DNA of 64,000 bases from the NCBI GenBank assembly GCA_035610365.1, contig CM069439.1:7812001-7876000 (forward strand), given 5' to 3'. Source of the DNA: Aquatica leii (Eukaryota > Arthropoda > Insecta > Coleoptera > Lampyridae). Position 1 is the stretch's first letter. Each line of letters opens with the position of its first letter. The notes under the pieces are model-generated. The model was not told the DNA's origin. It ran no database searches and saw only the letters and a program-made list of their open reading frames with translations. Positions 9,770 through 23,600 of this stretch are shown here, one piece after another. The translations under genes were made by a program, and so were the position numbers.

Positions 9770-11183
9770 TTATGTATTTTTTACCTGTTGCTCCACATAC
9801 TAGAAATGCCCGTTCGGGTTGTATCTGTTCTGGTTTTTATTTTTTTTCATTTTCATTGGTCATTGGTCATCATGTAGACTGGTAAGGTTTGAGGGGATTT
9901 GATTTGTAAATAGTTAAAGTCGGATATATCTTTGATTGACATCTTTTATTTCATTACTCACAATACAAATGTGCAAAAAGATAAAGTATAACAGCAGCAC
10001 TGGCAAAATTTGCAAAATGGGTAGTACAATACCTTAAACATTGTCTAAAATACTGCACTTAAAAAATAGAAATAGATATATTTTATATATGTATAAATAT
10101 ATATAGAGCAATTTTTCGTTGAATTGTACAATTACAGTTGTGTACATTGATGACAACATTATTACCGATACAAAAAAATTACACAATAACAATTTGGTAT
10201 CTGTAACGATACAACAACAAAATTTCGCTCCACATTTAAAAACATTATATCACATACTTTCAACATAAATATGTAGTAAGCAAAATGTTAATTCAAAATT
10301 AAGTTGTTCCGTCCACTTTTCTTCTTTTATATAGGTATGTATATACACAAGAAGAAAAGTAGCTTAGATATATATGCGTTGGTTCAACAGGTTTTAAGAT
10401 CTTAATTTTACATAATTCTACGGGTACTAGAAATTTGAAACAAATAACGTTTACATGAAGTATGAACAACTTAGCGAATTAAACTGAAAACGTTTTAGAC
10501 GATAGAAATGTGTAGATTTTTGTCTGATTGTTCAATGGCAATTTGGGATCGTCTAAAACATTTTACGCACCCATAAGTATGCTATAATGATGACAGCTAT
10601 CTTTTGTTACCTAAAAACAGTTTGTAAAATAATCGAAAAACATTTTCCGAAATTTTTTTTGAGTTTTATAAAATACAAGTTGAAGCTTTTAATTAAAAAT
10701 ATAAAAACAAAATGTCGGTTGTTTTATACTTGTACATCTGATTAAAGGTATGTTGACGAGATTTACAAGTATTTCGTATCACACTATAATTCAAAACCAA
10801 ATTTTGAGAGATGTTTTGAATTCGGTGGCGTAAGCGCCGGCGACTTCTCGACGCTTTAAACGCACGCAGTCAGTTCATTACTTCACTTAAATCGCGAACA
10901 ATATAATATGTAATATAAATTCGTAAAAACTTCTCTTCTTTAGTACACTATCACAGTCATTTACATGGTGTTCATGCAAATAGTTTTTATTTAAAGTTTC
11001 TTATACTGTACACTTAATAACATTTGAATACGCGTTTATTAATCACCATTATATATTCCATAAAATTGACAAAAAGTCTATAAAAGTAAACGTAACAATC
11101 ACATCCACATCTTTATAATTATAAGGAATATATAGATACAATATAATTTTTCAATTTCGCTTCAGTTTTTTTTAAATATCACA
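9770..11183. other. 3' flank / probable 3' UTR of the PI3K gene
   Basis: AT-rich sequence downstream of the PI3K stop codon. A minus-strand AATAAA lies at about 11040-11035, and others follow further down, so the UTR end is not fixed. Two small inverted repeats stand out: 10315-10326 with 10349-10360 (12 of 12 paired, 22-base loop) and 10492-10503 with 10548-10559 (12 of 12 paired). No ORF. Confidence 0.4.
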
Positions 11184-11676
11184 TCACTCAATCTTTGTTG
11201 TATAATTATAGGTACCCCGTACTACATAAACGTCATCCGTGTTAGGAGCGGTATTCGCAAAAATAGGATATCTAAGCGTTGTGTTGAGGGAATCGTTATG
11301 GATTTCCAGAGAATTTTGAGAATAATGAAGCACCAATGACTTGAGCGAATCATATATATTATACGGCTCGGCAAAACCTAAACCACGTTTTGTCTTTTGT
11401 ATAATGCAATGATTTGTAATACCGTTACAGGCAATTGATAAAGCCGATTGATGTGTACTCGAAGGGCGTACAAGGAATGTACCATCAGGTTTACCCGCTA
11501 ATAGTTGCTCAGCCGTCGATCGTGAACAATTAGCCAATAACCAAGTTTTTTCGTCGTTATGCGGTAAATTTTCTAAATCACATTCTTCAGTTTGATCAAC
11601 GCCGTCCGTACCATCATCGTCTTTATTAAGTAGCTGCCTGATCCGCGCTAATTTTACTCCTTTAGCTATCAGCCAT
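11184..11676 (-). CDS. PI3K subunit last exon: cSH2 and stop
   Basis: Starts W771-LIAKGVKLARIRQLL, closing iSH2 (p85alpha WLTQKGVRQKKL). Then come LPHNDEKTW and the cSH2: DGTFLVRPSS (Arg840), GFAEPYNIYDSLKSLVLHY, then NDSLNTTLRYPIF. The tail of about 17 residues ends TTKIE before TGA at 11186-11184. The first 46 codons lie upstream of the first in-frame Met and depend on the acceptor TTTGTTTTAG. Confidence 0.93.
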
Positions 11677-14600
11677 CTAAAACAAAGAAATGGACTATTA
11701 TCATTCTGTACATTCTATAAATAATATAAGTTAATGACCTCGTTTTGCTTAAATAAATTTTAAACGCAAACTGCTAATATGTCAATAAGACAGTGCTTGT
11801 ACCAAACAAAAAAAAAAGGAACACAGATTGGCCCCAATCCAAGCTCATTTATATGTTTTCAAAGCTCAGTTAAAATTAAGCCAAGTATTCTGTTAGATAA
11901 AATCGAAAATAATGCCAAACTAATTAAAGCCAATTAACAAACTAAATAATTATAGAACAAATTAATCAAAAATGAAACAAAGTTGTAAATTACCGAAATC
12001 GGCGACAACATTTAAAAACACTGGATATTTTTGCGTTATTCGTATGGATGAGAGTCAATATTTTATAAATTTGTGAGAACATTTACATATTTCTAAGAGT
12101 AATAGAAATTCTATAATGGCAGACTATTTTGTATGTATTAGAACATTATAAATGTTGCTAGATTATTTGAGCAAAGTTGAATGGTGAAAGTCAAGCTTAT
12201 TAAACACTAATGGTTTTATTAGTGAAGGCGATTTGTAATTTAAATTTAAAAATCTAGCACGGTTGATATAAATGCTGATGTTTTCAAAGAATATCATAAT
12301 GCTAATTCTATTCGATTTTTGTGATGAACAAGGTTTTTTTCATTTCCGGTTCAGGGTAAAAAGACTTGTAAGTAATCGGGGTCAAGATAAAATTTGTAAT
12401 GAAGACAGGAAGTCGCGGTTTACATGTGAACTAAATCCATTCTGAATTTTTAAACTTCGGTCATATCGACAGATGATTTTGGTCAAAAAAATACAGCAGT
12501 CCTAAATGATAAAGTTTGAAAGAATTTTCTCGAACACTTCGATTTTGCTCACTTTTTAAATAGCAACGCATATTTTTTTCAATGAATTTTGATCAAGTTC
12601 ATTTTTCTGAGTATGAAGAAAACGTCAAAAAAGTGTAACCTTGAAGAGAAAACTTTCCGAGTAAGTATGTGATAAGACCAATTATCAAGGAAAAACTAGA
12701 AAAAACAAAGGATTTTGACAGTTTTTCAATGGTTCCTGGAAATCTTATGTTGTATTTTGCCGATTAATCATTGCTCATTTATCCACCCACTAAGTGACAG
12801 CAGACAACGAAATAGTTCCAAGTTCGTATAAAGTGGCTTTGGTCCAAGAACTAAACGAAAATGATCTTGACCGCAGGTTAGAGTTTTGCAAAAAAATGTT
12901 TCAACGCCTGAATAATTCTTACGAAATATTGTATTTTCCAACGAGGCTACCTTTTATCTCGACGGCATAGTAAATCGGAAAAAAATGCAGATAATGGTCT
13001 CCTGGAAAATGGAAACTCATAGTCACTTCCACACAAAGTTAACGTTTGGGCTGGTATTGTAGGTAACCGTATCTTGAGTCCATTTCTCTTTGGGGGCGCG
13101 TTGACAAGTAAAAGATACCTTGAATGTTTAAGAGACAGATTAGTCCCTGCACTTGCGGTACTTCACCCAAATGAAGAACGTCTAGATCTACCCAATAATA
13201 CGATATGGGTACCAACATGACCCAATAATACGATATAGGTACCAACACATTGTGCGAATATTTAAACCAAGTATTTGCTAACCGATGAATCAATCGTAGA
13301 GGATCTATCGAATAGCCTCCTAGATCTCCTGATCTCACCCCCTCGACTAGTTCTTATGGTGATATTTAAAAAGCATATGAGTTAACTATATATAAATGTC
13401 AAGTACACACGATATTGTGTGAAGGTAATCGTAATATGGAATGATTTGATGGCATAGTAAAACGGAAGTCCACTGTAATAAGGATCCAGAAATAAAAGAT
13501 AACATTGATTGAATAAAGAAAAGCAACCGAAGAAACAGAGTGCAAGCCTCAGAAAAAACAAAGGAAAAGGGGATTAGTCAATAGATATTTGGAACAGATC
13601 TGTCCAAGTAAATCAGCACTCAGTTTTTTAAAAAATCGCTGATTCATATAACAAAAAATTGAGAGCATTATCCAACAGCTCTGTAATGAAAAACTGAATG
13701 AATTCACAGCAGATTTAGACCCTTCGTGGGTTAGAAGACATCGTGAAGAATCGGTATTGCACTGTCAGTCAGTGCCAGGTCTAACTGCACGAGATGAGTA
13801 CCCAAGAAAACAAACAATCAATTGTTCTTTGTTTAAAAACATCTCTATTTTTCTTTAAAAAGATAGATCTCCATTAAAGTTATTAGATTTCGTGTACTGT
13901 AGCAAAAACTTCCTCGGGTCTTTTACTCATCACAGTTCACTTCTTCAGTATTTAACGAATTGTTCGCAATTTTGCTATTGTTGAAATCTACTTACACCCA
14001 TCTACCTCCTTTTTTTCGTAGTTTCTATACAAAAAAAGTGATTTAAAACATGGTATTTTATAAACGACACAAACGTTGCGTTTTTTACACGTGAAGGAGT
14101 AATGTACTTAGAATTAATTTTAGGAAAATAAATATATCTCAGTCCGTCATTAGCGGTTAGACCCAAATACCATACTTTGTTTGCAAAAATATCCTAAAAT
14201 AATTTTTAGGTCAAAGATCAACCCGGCGAAAACTGAAAGTATTAAAAAAGTTAAATCAACTCAATGACAACACTTTACATCCTAAAAGGTCTATTAATGT
14301 AATTCTATGACCGACATCAATTAATTGCTTCAGTTTATAAAAGAAAGAGTTGCAACAAAACACTAATTGGCTAAGAGAGTTACAGACAATATCGACGCGT
14401 ACTGAACTATAATTTTAGCAGCGACTAATTCTTTTGGCATTGAATGCACGCACATGTTTGCTTTACGTTTACAAATTACTAATGCAGTTGTTATCCTTTC
14501 ATTAGGTTTAAAATGAAAATTACAAAAGAGACAACTAACCTTTGATAATTATCACATTCTCTCATTAAATCTCTAATGCCTGGTTTCAGCGACGTAAGCT

Positions 14601-17600
14601 CCCTCTCTAGCGATCGGTTATACGCCTCTCTTTGTTGCAAATTCTCATCCAACTGTTCACAACTCTCTTCCATCATCTTCAATCGTTGCTTCAACACATC
14701 AGCATTATCCATAAGAGTTTTAATTTCGTGCGGTTGCGCTTCGCTCTGATACTTTTCTAGAGTTTTTGTTTGGTCTTGAAATACTTTAACTAATTCCTTA
14801 AGGGCATCTAAAGCTTGACGTTTACTAGTTACTTCCTGATAAGTCTTATTAAAATCTTCGTTTAACTGCTCGTACATTTTATTTTTATCTAATAACTTAC
14901 TATGAACTTCTATTAAATTTGCCGTTAATTTTTCAATATTTTCTGTATTCGCTATTTCTTCTTCTTGATTATTTTTTGATATTGGATATAATAATTTTAT
15001 ATCTAACGAAGCATTGTATTGTGATAATGAATCGTTACGATAATGATTGATTAATTCTACTACCGAGTTAAAAGTATATGGTTCCGTAAACCCATACTTC
15101 CCATTCCGATGACAAATCTTAATCAACTTATTTGTACCTCCTTTTCTTAAAGTTAAAGTGTATTCGCCTCCTTTGCTAGATGCATCCCGTACTAAAAAAG
15201 TACCATCAACGGTATCGTTCAATTTTTCGTTGACTTCTTCGCGTTTAATATCACCCCAGTACCATTCGGCGTCTTGCAAATTCGTCGAAAGAGATTTATC
15301 CTTATCTAAAGCCGATGCACCCATTCTAGACACTTTTCTAGGTGGAATGGCGGGTGCCGCGGCAAATTCCGGAAGCGTTTCGTTCCAATCACAGTGAAGA
15401 AGTAACAGCTCAACTATTCGATTATGGGCTTGCGTATTATATACTACTTGTCTACAAAACAAACAATTAGCGCAAAAAAACCACACACATAAAACTTACA
15501 TTATTCGTTCCCAGGGCGGTCGTAATAAAATGTGACACATAGTTTGTACTAAAACAGTTGGCGGATTTCGATTTCCTCTTGCATGTTCCATCTGACAAAT
15601 TCGGCAAAAATGTGACATTAAATAACTAAGAGTACTTCGATGGTGTTCGGGAATTTCTTGAACTAAACGACCTAATAAAGCTGAACATTGATCATCATTT
15701 CGTACTTCTAAAAAAATTCATTCAGTAAAGCGTAAAATTAAAATTAAAAAACGTACTCGCAGACTCTAAAAACCGGTCATACCACTGAACGGGAATAATT
15801 GGATCAGGTAACTCTCGTAAAAATTTCTTTAAAACGCTAGCTATGCATGAAGGTGGGTAATCTGTTAAATCTACATTATTTGGCGATTCGTTTAATTTTT
15901 GTTTTAATTCGTTAACTTGTTCTGCAGACGGCGCCGCACAATACATACTGTATAATTCTAAATTTGGATTATTCTTCGCCCTCGTTTCTAATTCTTGTGC
16001 ACATTTTGTTACCTGAAAGAAAAATTCAATGTAATTCAACACTTCACTGTCTAGACAATAAGTAATTTACTGAATCTCGGTAAGTGCAAAAATGACGAAA
16101 GTTGAACTCGTAGGATAAAAAGACAAAATGATAGTAAGTTCACAATATGTTAAACATTAAAACTGTCAGAACGAAACATCAAAAGCAATCACAAGTTTAG
16201 TTACAAAGGTGAATCTGCCGCAAAAAGAAACGAAGAAGCTCGCATAAGAAAAAAAGACCTACAGTAACGTTTTTAAGATTACATTCTGTTGATTATTTCA
16301 GACACCTTAATCATATCTTGCAAAATTGAAATAATCAGACTGGAAATTTTTATGCTAACCAATCTAGAGAATTTTTTTACGCAAGGGTGTGGCAGAACGT
16401 CCCAATCAGATTCTAAAAGTTTATTCTTACTAATAAGCATATGTGGTCTGACGATGTGAAGTTGGAGAACAACATCACGTCCTTTATTGTCTTCATTACA
16501 TCAAGCTGTGTATAGTATTTCTCAGAATTGATTGTTTGGTTTAATGGAAGCAGCTTACTGTAGTGAACAGCTTTGTAGTTATTATCAAAAGTTTTTTTCA
16601 AATGGAAATTAGTTTTAGCGACTAGAATACCAGACTTCATAGGGTTGCTGTCCCATGTGTCTACGATCTGCAACCTCATAATACTAAGAATAACCACAAT
16701 TAATTCGCCGTTCTTGAATTATTCTGGAAAATGAAAGATGCGATAAAACATTTTTATGTTAAAGAATACAATCTCGATTTCCAAAAAGATTAAAAATGTA
16801 ACGAACAAGAAAAAATGACTAATATTAATAAGAATATATCCTCCTTGTGACCCAACCTCGTGTGTTTAGCCCAGATGGAATGAGAATATTATACACTATT
16901 GTTCTTGTACTCTAGACTTTCTTTGATCTTTTTATCCGCGTGCAATCCCCGTCTGTGTTCGGAATGGTTTGAATCGACTCTCATGCCTTGCTTGAAGTAC
17001 TCAGCATCCTTTAATTATCAATTTTTACGTGACTATGAGAAGAGCAAGCACAAAAGAAACTACAATTATCCGAGTACAATGAAAAAAAAAATAAATAAGA
17101 ACGAGGTAACTTTTTCTTTAAAAGTTGTAAATACACAAATTCAATCGTTATTTTAATATTTTTGAGTGATAAATAAACAATTAATTAACATCTAAATAAT
17201 TACAGTGATAATAAAAATATATTATCAAACTGAACGATACTAAGTAACGAATAAAAATGTATTCATCATCCAGATGAATGAATGAAATAATAACGACCCC
17301 TTTATAAATGAGGGTTTTTCGATTAAATAAAAATATTTGCAACCACATTAACGTTATTCGTTAATCGTAATAGCCACTAAACAAAATACAGTAAAAAAAT
17401 ATATTTCTCAAACAGAACGTGTAAAATAACAAATAAATTTTTATTTATCATTTAGAATCAATGGAATAACTAATGAATTTTATTCATTATTCAGTAGTAC
17501 TAAGACAACGAATAAATTTGTATCAATCATTTACAATTAAACGAATAGTGAATACATTTTTATTTATTATTTGGAATCTGCAATAATTATAAATTTCCAG

Positions 17601-20600
17601 AATCACCATTAATTTTTATTCGTTATTTTAACGTTATTAATTATCCCAAACCAAGATACGCCGTGAAAATTTATGATAAGAAGTTTTTCGAGAAAAGTGT
17701 GTGTCAAAAGCATAATTGTCTTTAAGAATACAGTATAGATTTGATGTAAGTTAAACCAAGTAAAAATGATTGTTGTTGAATAGTAAGCTACCAATTTAAA
17801 AATATCGACAGTGTTCCTTTTTTACAGTAGTTCACTTCGAATATTGTGGCCTGCGTCAAAACGATGTTGTCAGTTTAAAAAAATATTAAAAACAACAAAA
17901 CCGACTCTGTTGAATGTCGAACTACACAAACCATTCCAAATGATAGGTTTCAACGTATTGACTTAGGGACAGAAAGTATTGTATACGATGTATATGAAGT
18001 CTTTTTTTACAGCACTTCCAACATTATCATCTGCATCAAAATCCTCAAAAAGATCACCGGAGTAAGATTTTTTCTATAAATCAATTCCAAAAGCATTTTA
18101 ATTTTTGGCAAAAAACGTTAGTGTCAGTTTTTCTAGAGCGCAATACAGATATTTTCGTAGTTTTGATCGTGTCCAAAGCAAGAAAAAATATTTTTTGAAT
18201 ATCGAACCACCGAATTCTATTTTAAAAAACGAAGGTTTGATATTAAAACTAAAGAAAGCTTCGTTGCATACAAGAAGACCGATTTAAATAAAATGAAATT
18301 CTAGAGTACGATGCCATGGATCTTTTAAAAAATAGGTCAAAACTTTGTTTACAAAATAAGATGGTGTTAGCGTAATGGTCTGTAAGACTACAATATAGCC
18401 TTAGTCGTTTTCATTTTGCCTCAACCAAAGTAAAGCCACTAACCAGAAAAGGAAAATTCCACTAGAATATCATGTTCTCCCATAAATAAAAGACACCTAA
18501 TTGTTTTACAGAAAACGTGTCATAGCTAATGGTCTGTGAAAATACAGTCGTCTTCATCGTGTCTGACCTGAAAAAAATATATAATGAATATCAAACTACC
18601 CATAAATTTTAAACGATGAAGAGAGAAAAGATCTAACGCCAAAAAAATTCCTCCAGAATCAGAGGTTTGGCTATAGATCATAAATCTGAAAAAAGACGGT
18701 AAACGTTTTGAATAAAGACGTTAATGATAACATGTAGATTTCATGATTATTTGCATTTGATCTAAACCAAGAAAAAAATCTATTAAATACTGATCTATCC
18801 AAAAAAAATTATATGATGAGAGGAGAGATTCCATAAAATATTTACGTCTTCAAAGCGCTTCAAATATTGTCATCTAAATTGACTAACGCCAAAAGAAATC
18901 TGTTATGTGCTTGAAAAAGATAAATCGAAGAAAACGACAGCAAAATAAAAAAAGTTCGACCAAGACCTTAGTGACAAACGTTTTAAAATACAGTAGATTG
19001 GTCGTTTTTATTGTATCTAAACCAAAAAAGAATATCTATTAAATATGAAACTACACAAAGACAAAAACTTAGTGTCTAGAAAAACTGCCTTGCATTTATT
19101 AAGAAAAAAAACCATTTAAATGATTATAAAGCTTTACCTTAATGGTTAACAATCCAAAAAATGATTTGTACATTTTAAAAAATGCAAAAAAAAACAAACG
19201 CTTTCCTTTAAAAGTAATTTCTTGGTCGTTTTCATTGTGTATAAACAATGAAAAAACAGCTGTTGAGTATTGAACTACCCAAAGACAACTTCAATGATGA
19301 AGAGAGAAGGGATTCCATAAAATATTAATAACCTATCCTACACTTCAAATATTGACATTTGCATTGACTAACGCTAAAAGAAATTTTTCCAGAATCTGAT
19401 GTATGCTTAAAAAAGATAAATCTAAGAAAACAACAGCAAAAAAAAGTTCGACCAAGACGTTAGTGACAAACAATGTTTTAAATACAGTAGATTTCTTGGT
19501 CGTTTTCATTGCGTTTAAACAAAGAAAAAATATCTATCAAATATTAAACTACATAAAGACAAAAATTCAGTGTCTAGAAAAACATTGCCGTTAAAACTAA
19601 TTGGTGGTTTTCACTGTGTCTAAACAATGAAAAAGGATCTATTTAGTATTGTACTACCCAAAGACAACTTAAAACCTGCATAAGCTAATGCAAAAAAATC
19701 TTTCAGAAACCAAAGACGTTAGCAAAAACGCAGTATAGATTTCTTGGTCGTTTCCGTTGTGTCTACTCCAAGTAAAATTGAACTACCAAACACATTTTAA
19801 ATGATGAAGAGTGAAGGGATGTGATACGATATTGATGACCTATCCTACAGCGATTGTCATCTTAACTAAAGCAAACAAAATCCTGCAGACTCCGATGTTT
19901 TCTTAATAAAGAAAAAAAAGGTGAATATTAAACTACCTAAAGACATTTTAAAAGACGAAGGTTTGATACGTTAAAACTAGGGAAAACTGCGTCGTACTTA
20001 TCAGAGTAAACCGATTTAAATATATTATAAAGATTCGACGTGTTTAGTTATAGACAGAAGGTATTCGATAAGGTGTTGATAATGTCCTTTTCTACAGAGC
20101 TTCACTTTAAACATAGACTATCCCAAAATAGCAAAATTATAATTTTTCAGAAAACGGAAGGGTTTATTCGCGGTTATAGTTTACGCATGCAAAGAAGATG
20201 CAATTCCAAAATTTAAAATTTTTAAATTATGGGAGATAGATAAAGTTAATCCAAATTATACACTCTGTCAATTGCCTTGAACTCATTTAATATATTATCA
20301 GCAATTCAACTGCATTTATTTATTAAAATAAGATCCCACCGCACAAGTTTGAAATAATTTCAATTTTACAAAACTGACAAATGCATTATTTATCATTAGA
20401 TATATCGCATAATTTTAAATGCAACATTGTGTAAACTTATACGTTGATTGATCACAAATAAATACATAAATTTTCGATTAAAGTTCAAAGAAAACGAGAA
20501 GCACACTATTTCTATGGAGATAAATAAGCTTCGGCAATTGCTAAAAATACTTATGATTTACAGTAAGTCGCATGGGTGATTAATAAACAATCGAGAAAAC

Positions 20601-23600
20601 GCATAATCTAAAAACCTTTCACTAATTGATAGTTAATTTCATTATCATCGTGTCAGGTGAGACGTGCAAAAAGCACCGATAATAGATAATGATAATTATA
20701 TCTAACTTGTTTAATAATTAAACAAAAGCGTCGTTACTTTTTGTGTACTTATCAAAAATCCTTTAGAGCTTAAAATACTTACTACTGGAGGAGCTGGCAT
20801 ATCGGCGAAATTAAACTGTAAACATAGTCCATGTCCAAAAATTGACTTAGATTGATTTCCTAAAGGTTTTTCAACCGTTGGTAAACATACTGGTAAACCG
20901 GTAGCGGCGCAAGTTCGATGAGCAACCAATCCGCAATCTTCAAAAAAAAGCAATTAAAACCGGGGTTAAAAAATAAGATAAAATTACCTTGGCAAACGAA
21001 TCCTTGATGCAGAAGTCCTCTTAGATATTTATTACACTTTTTGCATCTTTCTAAAGTACTAAAACTATGCTGGGTTAAATTATGAGCATATTGTTGCTCA
21101 GAGTAATTGTACTGTTCGGTGGTCACACTAGATTCACTAGGTTGTTTTAAAAGTTCACTAACACAACTTAAAATAGCCCTCTGATGAAATTCATCTTTAA
21201 TTCCCATGTTCTGAAAAGAATTTTTAAAAACGTTAATGCACGAACTTATCTTACAATATCGTTTTCTATATAAAGCTTATTAATGGCAATGTTAATGATC
21301 TTTCGTATGTTTAGGTCAGAGGTTTCGGGTTTAAATTTTAAATTCAAAGATTAAGACGCTGCTGCAATTTACACTAATGAAAAATTTAATCGCTCAAATT
21401 ACCTACTAAAAAATTTATTAAACGAAAAAATTATCGGCCGTTATTAAAATATTTTTTCGCAAGAACAAAGCGCGAAAATGGTCAAAGAGAAATATTTCCA
21501 TTTCGCGCTTTTTCGTTATGTCATAAGACAGGCTAGGGTAAAATTTCTATCTGCGAGTATATAAGTTTTTGTTATTATTTCTAAACAAATATGTATTTTA
21601 AGCAAACGAAAAAAATACTACGAGATAGCAGGATTGCCAAATGTTATCGCCGATCTGTTTAGAAAGGTCAGAACTAGGTTCAAATACAAATGCTTTCTTA
21701 TGTGTGTATGTGCGATTTGCAACGCAAATTACTTTATTTTTACCTAATCTGAAGTGCGCAACCAAGCCTAGACTGTTGTAAAAGAAAAACAGTTCAATGA
21801 AGCAGTACTTTAAATGCCGCTCGATAGTTCTAAACGAACGAGTGTACAAAAGGAAAATATGATGTGGGTCAGTAAATACATACCATCAGCTTTTCTTTGT
21901 CCAGGTGTACAAGGTCGGAGCCCTTAATATCTTTGCATCTAAATACATCGGCGTAAGGATAAAGGTTTAATGCTGCCATCCATTCGACTACGTTAGATGA
22001 AGACCATTCAGAAATAGGCTGTAAAATAAAGAAAAATGAAGGAATTAATGGAGCGAAATGAAGATTAGAAAGTTTCTTAATTTACAATAGATAACCGATT
22101 AAATATTAATCCGAAAATAGGAATAGGAAAATTTGAAATTAAGCAAGACGCGTGCACACACCTACTTTCCCATCGTAAATTTTCTTTTTATTTCCCTTTT
22201 ACATAAATTTCTACATTACGCAATATATAAAATTTCTTAAAATCGGACGCCAACACTCGCTCTAACGTTATTTATATAAAATGTTTATAATTATGTAATC
22301 CGCGTTTTGTTTTTGTTGCGGTCGCCTTTTGGGTGTTTATATTACCTTTTTATTATAATTTTAATGTATTTGAAAACGATTTCATCGACGAGAACGTTAT
22401 TTTTTTAAAATCGGCGTTTTAATTTGGTATCGATTTTTCTATTTTAGAATGAAGGGTGGATTTAGTTCAAGAAGGACAGACACTAGGGATCATCTCCAAG
22501 AGAAGGGGATCGTCGATGGAGAGGGCTTCGGTTAGCAGTAGCTAGTGCCGTTGTCGTAGCGCAGCGCCGGTGAATAGCACATAGCAACCGGTTCCGTATT
22601 TCCATTGGTCGTGAGCGCGCCTATCGTGGCCTGGCTGGTAACTACATAATCGAAAGAGAGATAACCGTACCAAGTGGCCTAGCATACCCGGCCAGTTTCA
22701 TACATATTTAGATCTCAAAGTTTCATTCTGGTAATCACTCTAAATTATATTATATTAACCACCGTTCATTAACTATTCAATCAAATTACGTTTAAGCTTG
22801 ACCCGAATTGCTCTATCTACGAAGACGACTTTTTTCGTCGTGTTTTCCATTATCGAATTTCAAAGCGTGTCCATAACACAGATGACCTTCGGATAAATTT
22901 ATACTTAAATCATACACGAGCCGGAGAGTAAGCTAGCGGCACGACGAGGGTCCATCGACGAATTACACATACATACACCACTCCTACATTCCTCTTGAAA
23001 AAATCTAATGGCTTCGCCGCTGAAAACGAACGAATTGCGTTTTGAAGATTATTTTTCGTTTTCCCTACCAATAACGAAATGTTAAAATCCTTGAATTATA
23101 GAATCACCACGACGAACGCTTTAAATAGGTCACCACTAGATGGACTGCGCTCCGAATTTTTTCACTATTTTGACCACATCGCTAATTACTAATGCACTAA
23201 TATAATGCAAAAAATCAACTTAAATATCAAACACAACTTGAAAATGACATGATACTACACCATGATCAATTAAACACAAGTTCATAAACGAATAATTTAA
23301 ATAGGTTATTCGTTGTTAAGAAGGGTTAACGTTCAAACTTAATTTAATTCCACTAGTTACATTAATTGTCTTCCAGAATATATCTATTCTACATCATTTT
23401 TCAAACGCACACTAACATACAAAATATTGATTCATGTCAGAAAGAAAATACAGCTGGCAGCAAAAAACACATTAATGTGGGCGTGACTGGCAAATACAAA
23501 AAGACCCAAAATATTTTTAAACAACTACGATTACGTGTTCATTGTCTAGAGTAAAAGTTTTTATTTAAAAATTCGACAGCGATAAAATCAAATTTGCAAA

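Noticed and set aside
15158..15397. Plus-strand 79-codon ORF
   Set aside because: Exact antisense of the nSH2 coding exon.
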